Source of the DNA: JACKII01 sp041687435
GTDB taxonomy: Bacteria > Pseudomonadota > Alphaproteobacteria > Bin95
NCBI GenBank assembly: GCA_041687435.1
Contig: JAWLBX010000043.1
Span: forward strand, 1 to 12,867
Length of the DNA: 12,867 bases
Reading direction: 5' to 3'
The position numbers were made by a program, and so were the translations under genes. Under the pieces are notes generated by a model, which had not been told where the DNA came from, ran no database searches, and was given only the letters and a program-made list of their open reading frames with translations. Below are positions 6,581 through 12,867 of the stretch, piece by piece; positions within the stretch are counted from its first letter, which is position 1; every line of letters begins with the position of its first letter.

Positions 6581-7801
6581 ATGATGTTCCGGCCCCTCCT
6601 AGCCAGCCTGCTCGCCGTATTGGCCGTGGCTGCCGCTCCATCCGCGTTTGCTGCACCGGACCCGGAACGGGCGGCCGCGGAGCACCGCCTGCAGGAAGCA
6701 GAACGCAAACTTTCCAGAGCTCAGGCTGCCAAGGGGGAGAAAACCGCAGCAGCAGCCGCGGTCGAAGCGGAAGTCACCGCATTGCGGATTGCGGTCAAAA
6801 GCGCCGCACAGGACTTGCGGCGGCACGAGCAGGTGATCGCGCAACGCGCTGCGGAACTCGACCATCTCAAGGAAAAGCAAGCCAACTATCTGGCGGAATG
6901 GCAGGCCCGGCGCAGCCAGGTCGGCCGATCCGTCTCCGCCCTGGCCCGGCTGGCCGCAATACCGCCAGCCGCGACCCTGATCCAGGATGCAGACGCCACT
7001 AGCCGATTGCGAAGCGCCTTTCTCTTGCGGGGCCTGATCCCCCGTCTGCACGACCGGGCCAATCTCTTGCGGCAGGATCTTGCCCATATCCAGGCGGCGG
7101 CCCGGGATGTCGCAAGCGCTCAAGCGACGCTGATTTCAGCAAGACAGGCCCTCGAAACCCGCCTGACGCAGGCCGAACATCTGGCAGAGCGGAAAAATGC
7201 CGTACTCGCCGTACGGCAAAACGAAGCCGCAATGGCCATCGCAGCCGCCAGCCGGCAAGCCAAGAGCGCCAATGACATCCGCGAACTGATCGCCCGCCTC
7301 GACGATGCCCGCAGCGCCCGCAATGCCACGATCATCGCAGAACGCAAACGGCGCGCCGCCATCGCTGCCCGTGCCGGTACCCACCTGCCGCGCGATCCGG
7401 GCCCGCCGCTCACCCTGGTCGGGCTGGAGGCGCGCCAGGGCGGCCTGCTACTCCCCGTCACCGGATTGGTTGCGCGCCGGTTCGGCGAGGGCGCTGGCGC
7501 ATTCGGCGAGGGCATAACGATTTCTGCCACGCCGGGCGCGCCGGTGCTTGCGCCGGCAGACGGTCGCATTCGTTATGCTGGCGAGTTTCAAAACTATGGC
7601 CTAGTGTTGATCGTGGATCACGGTGGCGGTTTTCATTCGGTGCTTACCGGCTTTGCCCGCGTCAACGTCGTGACCGATCAATGGGTTCTGGCGGGTGAAC
7701 CGTTGGGGCGCATGGCAGCGCATGGTTCGCTTTACATTGAAATCCGGCGCGATGGCCGGCCAGTGGACCCGCTGCAGTGGTTTACGGCTAACCGCAACTA
7801 G
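6581..7801 (+). CDS. EnvC-type murein hydrolase activator (degenerate M23/LytM domain)
   Basis: This 406-residue protein starts with a signal peptide (MMFRPLLASLLAVLAVAAAP, cleavage predicted after AFA at ~24-25), so it is periplasmic. Residues ~28-110 and ~160-270 are Ala/Glu/Arg/Gln-rich helices that look like coiled coil. The C-terminal ~110 residues form an M23/LytM domain: PGAPVLAPADGRIRYAG, YGLVLIVDHGGG and SLYIEIRRDGRPVDPLQW. The zinc ligands of active M23 peptidases are absent: the HxGxD region reads FGEGITIS and the HxH region reads SLYIE. E. coli EnvC has the same losses and works by activating amidases at the septum. That function is inferred here. I chose ATG 6581 over TTG 6572; ATG 6584 is also possible. 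It sits directly before ctpA, as in many alphaproteobacteria. Confidence 0.9.
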   Translation: MMFRPLLASLLAVLAVAAAPSAFAAPDPERAAAEHRLQEAERKLSRAQAAKGEKTAAAAAVEAEVTALRIAVKSAAQDLRRHEQVIAQRAAELDHLKEKQANYLAEWQARRSQVGRSVSALARLAAIPPAATLIQDADATSRLRSAFLLRGLIPRLHDRANLLRQDLAHIQAAARDVASAQATLISARQALETRLTQAEHLAERKNAVLAVRQNEAAMAIAAASRQAKSANDIRELIARLDDARSARNATIIAERKRRAAIAARAGTHLPRDPGPPLTLVGLEARQGGLLLPVTGLVARRFGEGAGAFGEGITISATPGAPVLAPADGRIRYAGEFQNYGLVLIVDHGGGFHSVLTGFARVNVVTDQWVLAGEPLGRMAAHGSLYIEIRRDGRPVDPLQWFTANRN

Positions 7802-7825
7802 TAGCGGTATTGGGAGACATTTGGC

Positions 7826-9178
7826 ATGCGGCGCAACACAAGCTGCAAATTTGGATTGATCGGCGCCGGATTGGCCGTGGCGTTCATGATGGCACCATTG
7901 ACGGCACCGCCGGCACTGGCGGCCAGCAATTCCTCAGAAACCTACAAAGCATTGAACCTGTTTGGTGACGTGTTCGAGCGCGTCCGGGCCGAATATGTTG
8001 AGGAGGTATCCGACGAAGAGCTGATCGAAGCCGCCATCAACGGCATGCTGTCGTCGCTCGATCCGCATTCCAGTTATCTCAATCCGAAAAACTTTCAGGA
8101 TATGCAGGTACAGACCAAGGGCGAGTTCGGCGGCCTTGGCATAGAGGTCACGATGGAGAACGGCTTGGTCAAGGTCGTTTCCCCCATCGACGATACACCG
8201 GCCCATCGGGCCGGCCTGCAGCCGGGCGATCTGATCAGCCATCTGGATGGCGATCCGATCATGGGCATGACGCTTGCCGAAGCCGTCGAAAAGATGCGTG
8301 GCAAGCCGGATACCGACATCAAGCTGACCATTCGCCGGGGCGAGGATCAGCCGTTCGACGTCACGTTGACCCGAGCCATCATCAAAATCCAGTCGGTGCG
8401 TTCGCGGTTGGAAGGCGATATCGGCTATGTCCGCATCACCACATTCAGCCAACAGACAGAGGCCGGACTGCGCAAGGCTTTGGTCTCACTGGAGAAAGAG
8501 GCGCCAAAGGGCCGTCTGACCGGCGTCGTATTGGATCTGCGCAACAATCCCGGCGGCTTGCTCGACCAAGCCATCGGTGTCACCGACGCCTTCCTCGACC
8601 GAGGCGAAATCGTATCGACCCGCAGCCGCGACGCGGACGCAGCCCAGCGTTTCAACGCCAGCGCGGGCGACATCACCAACGGCCTGCCGATCGTGGTTCT
8701 CATCAATGGCGGATCGGCCTCGGCTTCCGAAATCGTCGCCGGTGCGCTGCAGGACCACAAGCGTGCGCTGATCATGGGAACGCAATCGTTCGGCAAGGGA
8801 TCGGTTCAGACCATTCAGCCGATTCCAGGCCATGGCGCCATCCGCCTGACCACGGCCCGCTATTACACACCGTCCGGCACCTCGATCCAGGCGAAAGGAA
8901 TCGTGCCGGATATCGAGGTGCAGCCGGCCAAGGTCGAAAACATTGACGTGTCGGCCCGTCGGCGCGAGGCTGATCTGCGCGGCGCGCTAGACAGCCCCGG
9001 CGAGGCCCAGGGCATCGAGCCCGAGGCAACGCCGGATACCAATGTGCCGGAGGGAACCGAGCCACCAGCCGGAGAAACCGCCGACAGTCCGGCATCGCCG
9101 CCGCTCGACTATCAGTTGGCGCGCGCGCTTGACCTGCTGCGCGGGTTGGCCCTGTTCAACAGCATGAAAGGCGGCTGA
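7826..9178 (+). CDS. ctpA: carboxy-terminal processing peptidase (S41)
   Basis: This 450-residue periplasmic serine protease has a signal peptide with predicted cleavage after ALA at residue 32. An N-terminal helical segment contains AAINGMLSSLDPHSSYL (69-85). A PDZ domain (~98-184; GGLGIEV, PAHRAGLQPGD) recognises substrate C-termini. The S41 core (~185-365) carries YVRITTFS, DLRNNPGGLLDQA and the Ser-Lys catalytic pair S299 (GGSASASEI) and K324 (SFGKGSVQ), with Q328. Residues ~386-427 are a Pro/Glu-rich, probably disordered linker before a hydrophobic helix DYQLARALDLLRG. CtpA enzymes trim or degrade envelope proteins, often cell-wall hydrolases, which fits the EnvC-type neighbour. GGGAG (7811-7815) supports the ATG. 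The stop overlaps rppH by one base (TGATG). Confidence 0.95.
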   Translation: MRRNTSCKFGLIGAGLAVAFMMAPLTAPPALAASNSSETYKALNLFGDVFERVRAEYVEEVSDEELIEAAINGMLSSLDPHSSYLNPKNFQDMQVQTKGEFGGLGIEVTMENGLVKVVSPIDDTPAHRAGLQPGDLISHLDGDPIMGMTLAEAVEKMRGKPDTDIKLTIRRGEDQPFDVTLTRAIIKIQSVRSRLEGDIGYVRITTFSQQTEAGLRKALVSLEKEAPKGRLTGVVLDLRNNPGGLLDQAIGVTDAFLDRGEIVSTRSRDADAAQRFNASAGDITNGLPIVVLINGGSASASEIVAGALQDHKRALIMGTQSFGKGSVQTIQPIPGHGAIRLTTARYYTPSGTSIQAKGIVPDIEVQPAKVENIDVSARRREADLRGALDSPGEAQGIEPEATPDTNVPEGTEPPAGETADSPASPPLDYQLARALDLLRGLALFNSMKGG

Positions 9179-9672
9179 TGGCGGCAGCTCGCAGCATCAC
9201 CGACCTCCCCTACCGGCCCTGCGTCGGCATCGCCTTGGCCAATAAAGATGGTCGCCTGTTTTTCGGCCGCCGCATGGGCGCAGGCGACAGCTGGCAGATG
9301 CCCCAGGGCGGGATCGACCCCGGCGAGTCGCCGGCGGCGGCAGCCCGGCGCGAGTTGCAAGAGGAAACCGGCATTGTCCAGGCGGAAATCCTGGCAGAAA
9401 GCGCGCACTGGTACCGCTATGAATTGCCGCCTGCGGTGGCGGGCCGTGCGCTGCGCGGCCGGTACCGTGGGCAGGAGCAGCGTTGGTTCCTGATGCTGTT
9501 CACCGGCACCGAGAAGGATATCGACCTGCGCACGCACCACCAGGAATTCTCTGCCTGGCGATGGGCGGAACCGGCGGAGGTTCTGGAGCGGATCGTGGAT
9601 TTCAAGCGGCCCGTCTATGAACAGGTTCTGGCGGAATTCGCCCCGCACCTCGCCGCCCTAGCCCGCACATAA
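9178..9672 (+). CDS. rppH: RNA pyrophosphohydrolase (Nudix)
   Basis: RppH removes pyrophosphate from the 5' end of mRNAs and so starts 5'-end-dependent decay; alphaproteobacterial members were earlier named as dinucleoside polyphosphate hydrolases (IalA/NudH). The 164-residue protein has the N-terminal LPYRPCVGIAL and a full Nudix box from G44 to I66, with E50, R58-E59 and E62-E63 all present. Before it, DSWQMPQGGID is the RppH signature. The C-terminal half has QRWFLMLFTG and EFSAWRWAEPAEV, also family-typical. The ATG overlaps the ctpA stop codon, so translation is probably coupled. A divergent polysaccharide deacetylase gene, which often separates ctpA and rppH in relatives as I recall, is not here. 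Confidence 0.95.
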   Translation: MAAARSITDLPYRPCVGIALANKDGRLFFGRRMGAGDSWQMPQGGIDPGESPAAAARRELQEETGIVQAEILAESAHWYRYELPPAVAGRALRGRYRGQEQRWFLMLFTGTEKDIDLRTHHQEFSAWRWAEPAEVLERIVDFKRPVYEQVLAEFAPHLAALART

Positions 9673-9691
9673 CCACGGGACCCTGCAAGCG

Positions 9692-10903
9692 ATGACCGCT
9701 TCCGCCACGTCTTCCAACGCCTTACCGCTTGCCGGCATCCGCGTGCTGGAGTTTTGCCACACCATCATGGGCCCGACCGCTGGCGTGATCCTGGCCGATC
9801 TCGGCGCCGACGTGATCAAAGTTGAGCCAGCCCCCGCCGGCGATAAGACGCGCCGCCTGCCAGGGTTCGCCGCCGGGTTCTTCGTCAGCTTCAACCGGAA
9901 CAAGCGCGGCATCGCACTCGACCTGAAAAGCCAGGCCGGCCGGGACGTGGCGTACAGGCTGATTTCCCAGGCCGACATGCTGTTTGAAAACTATGGCCCC
10001 GGCACGATGGAACGGCTCGGCTGCGGCTATGATCAGGTCAAACACCTGAACGAGGGCCTGATTTATGGCGCGCTGAAAGGTTTTCTATCCGGTCCCTACG
10101 AACACCGCCCTGCTCTGGACGAGGTGGTGCAATTCATGGGCGGGCTCGCCTACATGACCGGCCCTCCGGGCCGCCCGCTGCGCGCCGGTGCCAGCGTGAT
10201 CGACATGATGGGCGGCACGATGGCCGTTGTCGGCGCGCTGGCCGCACTCGAAGAACGCAAGCGCACCGGCAAGGGCCAATACCTGAAAAGCGCGCTGTTC
10301 GAAAGCACCGCCTGGCTGATGACCCAGCACATGGCCGGGCAGGCCATCACCCGTCGCCCGGTGCCGCCAATGCCAGCGCGCGAAGGTGCCTGGGCGGTTT
10401 ATGAGCCGTTCGAGACCAGGGACGGCGACCAGATTTTCATCGGCCTGACCTCGGACAACCACTGGCGGCGGTTTTGCGAGGAATTCGGCCGGCAGGATTT
10501 GCTGGCCGACCCGCGCTACGCCTCGAATGAGGCCCGCGTGGCCGAACGGCCGACCCTGCTGCCGCTGGTGGCCGATATCGTGAAGGGTCATTCCACCGCC
10601 GAAATCGTGGCGATCGCCGAACGCATCGGCATTCCCTTTGCCCCGGTGGCGACGACAGACGACCTTTTCGATGACCCGCAATTGGCCGCTGCCGGCGGCG
10701 GCCTCCTGCCGATCCAATTGCCCAATGGCGATTGGACCAAGCTGCCGCGTTTGCCTATCGAAATGGGCACGCACGATCTTGGCATTCAACGCCAGGCCCC
10801 GCAAATTGGCGAGCACACGCACGAAGTGATGCTGGAAGCCGGCTATTCGGCTGCGGAGATCGATGCACTGGCGAGCCAGGGGGCCGTCGTCGCCGCCAGA
10901 TAG
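9692..10903 (+). CDS. class III (CaiB/BaiF family) CoA-transferase, first copy
   Basis: A 403-residue family III CoA-transferase, which moves CoA between carboxylic acids; the substrate is unknown. Hallmarks: LAGIRVLEF (13-21), ILADLGADVIKVE (33-45), FNRNKRGIALDLKS (67-80) and the conserved aspartate D171 in GASVID, which forms the acyl anhydride intermediate in formyl-CoA transferase. TGKGQYLKSALFES (192-205) follows. Two usually conserved places have drifted: ENYGPGTMERLG instead of the ENFRPG type, and LIYGALKGFLSGPYEHRP instead of the CSISGYG type. It begins 19 bases after rppH with only a weak GGGA ribosome binding site, so it probably shares that transcript. A hairpin overlaps its stop codon. 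Confidence 0.92.
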   Translation: MTASATSSNALPLAGIRVLEFCHTIMGPTAGVILADLGADVIKVEPAPAGDKTRRLPGFAAGFFVSFNRNKRGIALDLKSQAGRDVAYRLISQADMLFENYGPGTMERLGCGYDQVKHLNEGLIYGALKGFLSGPYEHRPALDEVVQFMGGLAYMTGPPGRPLRAGASVIDMMGGTMAVVGALAALEERKRTGKGQYLKSALFESTAWLMTQHMAGQAITRRPVPPMPAREGAWAVYEPFETRDGDQIFIGLTSDNHWRRFCEEFGRQDLLADPRYASNEARVAERPTLLPLVADIVKGHSTAEIVAIAERIGIPFAPVATTDDLFDDPQLAAAGGGLLPIQLPNGDWTKLPRLPIEMGTHDLGIQRQAPQIGEHTHEVMLEAGYSAAEIDALASQGAVVAAR

Positions 10904-10937
10904 GGGAGAGTGGCCCGGCGGTATTAGCCTCTCCCCT
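10902..10937 (+). terminator. terminator-like hairpin between the two CoA-transferase genes
   Basis: AGGGGAGAG (10902-10910) pairs perfectly with CTCTCCCCT (10929-10937), a nine-base-pair stem with an 18-base loop, followed by TTCCTAT. The left arm overlaps the TAG stop of the upstream gene (10901-10903). The T-tract is short and interrupted, so termination would be partial at best. It could end the long operon or simply separate the outputs of the two CoA-transferases. Confidence 0.45.
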
Positions 10938-10998
10938 TTCCTATCGGAAGCGGGCACAATGGCAGGCAATCACCAAACGCCTGTCAGGAAACGCCTTC

Positions 10999-12189
10999 AT
11001 GTCCAATCCTTCCGCGCCGCCGCTCGACGGCCTGCTGGTGCTCGACTTCACCCGCGTCATCGCGGGCCCCTATCTGACGCAGATGCTGGGCGATCTGGGC
11101 GCCGACATCATCAAGGTGGAGGATCCGCGCGGCGGCGATGATTTCCGCCATTACCGCCCGTCTGGATGGCAGGGCGACGCGCCGTTTTTCCTGGGCCTGA
11201 ACCGCAACAAGAAGAGCGTGCTGATCGACCTTGCAACGGAAGCTGGACGCGAGGCGTGCCATCAGCTGGCAGCGAAAGCCGATATACTCGTTGAGAATTT
11301 CCGCCCCGATGTCATGGCAAAATACGGGCTGGACTACGACTCGCTGCGTCCACTCAACCCGCGGCTGATTTATTGCTCGATCTCCGGCTACGGCCATTCC
11401 TCCCCCTTCCGCCTGGTAGCGGGTTATGACCCGATCGCACAGGCGGAAACCGGCCTGATGTATCTGACGGGCCCGGCAGAGATTGAGCCGCAAAAGGCCG
11501 GCGGCTCCGTCGCCGACACGTTCACCAGCCTGCATGCCGGCATGGGGCTTATGGCGGCGCTGGAGGCACGCCACCGCACCGGCGAGGGCCAGCATGTCGA
11601 TGTTTCTCTGTTCGACTCGATGCTGGCTTCCACCGGTTACGCCGCCATGTATCCGCTGATGGTGGGGGAGGACATGCCGCGCGCGGGCAATGGCTCGGTC
11701 GTGCTGACCCCGCTTGGCACCTATGATTGCGCCGATGGCCAGATCATGATTGTGGTCGGCAATGATCGTCAGTATGCCCGTTTCTGCGAGGCGCTGGGGC
11801 GGCCGGACCTGGCGTCGGACCCTCGCTACGCCACCATTTCCGACCGCCTCGCCAATCGTGATACGCTGGAAGTCGAGGTTGTCGCGGCCCTCAAGACCCG
11901 CCCGCGGGAGGAGTGGGTAGACCGCCTCCGCACCGCCGGCGTTCCGGGTGGTGCTGTGCGCACACCCAAGGAAGCGGTCGCCTCGCCGGAAGCCACCGGG
12001 CGCGACATGCTGCAGCCGGCGGAGTACGATGGCGGAATGCAGGACGTGATCTGGTCGCCCCTCCGCTTGTCAGCCACACCGCCGCGCAAGCCTGGCCGCG
12101 TGCCACTGCACGGCCAGGATACCGACACCGTGCTGGCAGATTTGCTTGGCTATTCCGCCGGGCAGATTCGGGCAGTGAAAGGGGCCTAG
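10999..12189 (+). CDS. class III (CaiB/BaiF family) CoA-transferase, second copy
   Basis: A 396-residue family III CoA-transferase closer to the classic consensus than its upstream neighbour: LLVLDFTRVIAGPYLTQMLG (12-31), DLGADIIKVEDP (32-43), GLNRNKKSVLIDL (66-78), ILVENFRPDVM (96-106), YCSISGYGHSSP (125-136) and GYDPIAQAETGLMYLTG (142-158). The catalytic aspartate is D173 in GGSVAD, followed by RTGEGQHVDVSLFDS (193-207). The acid partner cannot be told from sequence alone. The start at 10999 is supported by AGGAAA (10985-10990) and by the family N-terminus; the open frame continues upstream into the previous gene without family similarity. The two copies share only the family core and look like old paralogues rather than a recent duplication. 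Confidence 0.93.
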   Translation: MSNPSAPPLDGLLVLDFTRVIAGPYLTQMLGDLGADIIKVEDPRGGDDFRHYRPSGWQGDAPFFLGLNRNKKSVLIDLATEAGREACHQLAAKADILVENFRPDVMAKYGLDYDSLRPLNPRLIYCSISGYGHSSPFRLVAGYDPIAQAETGLMYLTGPAEIEPQKAGGSVADTFTSLHAGMGLMAALEARHRTGEGQHVDVSLFDSMLASTGYAAMYPLMVGEDMPRAGNGSVVLTPLGTYDCADGQIMIVVGNDRQYARFCEALGRPDLASDPRYATISDRLANRDTLEVEVVAALKTRPREEWVDRLRTAGVPGGAVRTPKEAVASPEATGRDMLQPAEYDGGMQDVIWSPLRLSATPPRKPGRVPLHGQDTDTVLADLLGYSAGQIRAVKGA

Positions 12190-12222
12190 ACAGAAGCGGA
12201 TATGGCGGCGGCCGGCGGCGGC

Positions 12223-12648
12223 TCAGCGGCCTTTGAGGTGTCCGTTGCGAAGCCGCGGCCCGGTGCCGGCAGCAAACCACCACACGAGGACCGAAATGGC
12301 GGTTAGAATCCCGCCGGCGACCAAGATGAAGTTCTGGGAAAGCCCAAATATTCTTGTCTCGTCGAGCATGAAGGCCAAGCCTGCCATCACGAGGCTCAGC
12401 CGTGCGACCCACCATACGGGGCGCTGCCGCCGGTCTCCGGAACTCAACCGGTGGATGCCCAAGGTCACCAGACCCATTGCCAGAATATACTGCGCATGAA
12501 AGCCTGCCCATTCTCGCCACCCCCCTTCAAATACGAATGGACGCCAGTCGCTCGCATCGGTGAAAAAAAACGAAAGCACAACAACATAGACCGGCCAAAC
12601 AAATTTCAAATTTCTCATCAGCACGGTTAAAGCAGAAATCGCGTGCAT
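12223..12648 (-). CDS. small multi-span membrane protein, family not recognised
   Basis: From ATG 12648 this is a 141-residue protein. It has about four hydrophobic segments: KFVWPVYVVVLSFFF; AQYILAMGLVTLGIH; ARLSLVMAGLAFMLD; and NFILVAGGILTAISVLVWWF near the C-terminus. Short Arg/Lys-rich stretches lie between or after them (HRLSSGDRRQR, PRLRNGHLKGR). I do not recognise the family and assign no function. The start is uncertain: ATG 12618 (131 residues) is as good, and an ATG at 12825 would give 200 residues but adds an AT-rich, unrelated-looking stretch and would run through the promoter-like element at 12682-12710. None of the starts has a clear ribosome binding site. It converges on the second CoA-transferase across a 33-base gap with at most a weak GC hairpin (12210-12231). 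Confidence 0.6.
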   Translation of the reverse strand: MHAISALTVLMRNLKFVWPVYVVVLSFFFTDASDWRPFVFEGGWREWAGFHAQYILAMGLVTLGIHRLSSGDRRQRPVWWVARLSLVMAGLAFMLDETRIFGLSQNFILVAGGILTAISVLVWWFAAGTGPRLRNGHLKGR

Positions 12649-12658
12649 AAAATATATT

Positions 12659-12689
12659 TTGACAATGGATTTTAATAAAACAATATAAT
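12659..12689 (+). promoter_or_regulatory. promoter-like element with perfect TTGACA and TATAAT, rightward
   Basis: TTGACA (12659-12664) and TATAAT (12684-12689) are both perfect consensus hexamers, but the spacer is 19 bases, longer than the preferred 17. It points to the gene starting at 12845 and would give a leader of about 148 nt. It overlaps the oppositely directed element at 12682-12710 across the -10 hexamers, so only one polymerase could bind at a time. Confidence 0.5.
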
Positions 12690-12710
12690 ATTCAATATCG
12701 TATGGTTCAA
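12682..12710 (-). promoter_or_regulatory. promoter-like element for the minus-strand membrane gene
   Basis: On the minus strand TTGAAC (12710-12705) and TATATT (12687-12682) are separated by exactly 17 bases and match the sigma-70 consensus at four and five of six positions. Transcription would start near 12675, just upstream of ATG 12648 and ATG 12618, which argues against the longer 200-residue reading. AT-rich DNA produces such matches by chance more often, so confidence is moderate. Confidence 0.45.
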
Positions 12711-12844
12711 AATTTTTTTTAAATTTATCCTTTTCTATTCCTATATTTTCGCCCCATACCGACTGAATATGGACACCTCCGGAAACCCTGGCGTTTGGCC
12801 GAATTTTGTGAATCGTTAGGGTCATCGGATCAAGGAGTGTCGCG

Positions 12845-12867
12845 ATGGCTCAGCAACCTGGCTTTTG
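12845..12867 (+). CDS. start of a rightward gene running off the window
   Basis: An ATG at 12845 follows a strong Shine-Dalgarno, AAGGAG (12831-12836), at 8-base spacing. Only seven residues are visible (MAQQPGF) before the window ends, so no family can be named. The start itself is well supported by the ribosome binding site and by the rightward promoter-like element upstream. Confidence 0.6.

Noticed and set aside
10085..10969. 294-residue minus-strand frame opposite the first CoA-transferase
   Set aside because: The plus strand holds an intact family III enzyme; the minus product looks like composition-driven noise.
12190..12234. Terminator between the second CoA-transferase and the membrane gene
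   Set aside because: GGCCG/CGGCC (12210-12214 and 12227-12231) could form a short stem followed by TTT, but the five-base stem in very GC-rich repeats (GGCGGC) is too weak to call.
1..12867. CRISPR arrays, insertion sequences, toxin-antitoxin or phage defence genes
   Set aside because: No spaced direct repeats, transposase motifs, terminal inverted repeats or defence domains were seen on either strand.

Overview
The window is GC-rich chromosomal DNA of an alphaproteobacterium, probably Rhodospirillales-like. This rests on the gene order rplU-rpmA-obgE-proB-proA-nadD-rsfS-rlmH-envC-ctpA-rppH, recalled as typical of Alphaproteobacteria, and on protein motifs; no database search was possible.

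Layout. Positions 1-315 hold the C-terminal end of a secreted-type protein with a peptidoglycan-binding domain. A tRNA-Ser(CGA) gene follows on the minus strand (463-552). From 649 a consensus-like promoter drives rightward transcription of ribosomal proteins L21 and L27, the ribosome-associated GTPase Obg, the first two proline-synthesis enzymes (ProB, ProA), NadD of NAD synthesis, the ribosome silencing factor RsfS, the 23S rRNA methyltransferase RlmH, a catalytically degenerate EnvC-type amidase activator, the carboxy-terminal processing protease CtpA and the RNA pyrophosphohydrolase RppH. Genes overlap or are tightly spaced: there are ATGA overlaps at obgE/proB and proB/proA and a TGATG overlap at ctpA/rppH. 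Two divergent class III (CaiB/BaiF) CoA-transferase genes follow, with a terminator-like hairpin between them.

The right end differs. A short minus-strand gene for a multi-span membrane protein, with no family I recognise, faces the second CoA-transferase. Its upstream region (about 12600-12780) is strikingly AT-rich (52 G/C of 180, counted by eye). It carries two overlapping, oppositely directed promoter-like elements, one with perfect TTGACA and TATAAT hexamers. The start of a new rightward gene with a strong ribosome binding site lies at 12845 and runs off the window.

How the genes work together: the block joins ribosome assembly and maturation (L21, L27, Obg, RsfS, RlmH), proline and NAD synthesis, and envelope remodelling (EnvC-like, CtpA). 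No CRISPR array, mobile element, toxin-antitoxin or recognisable defence system is present. The points most worth a second look are a strong Shine-Dalgarno placed before an in-frame AUA codon at rsfS, a perfect hairpin between rpmA and obgE, and the AT-rich island with overlapping divergent promoters. I see no convincing new multi-gene system.
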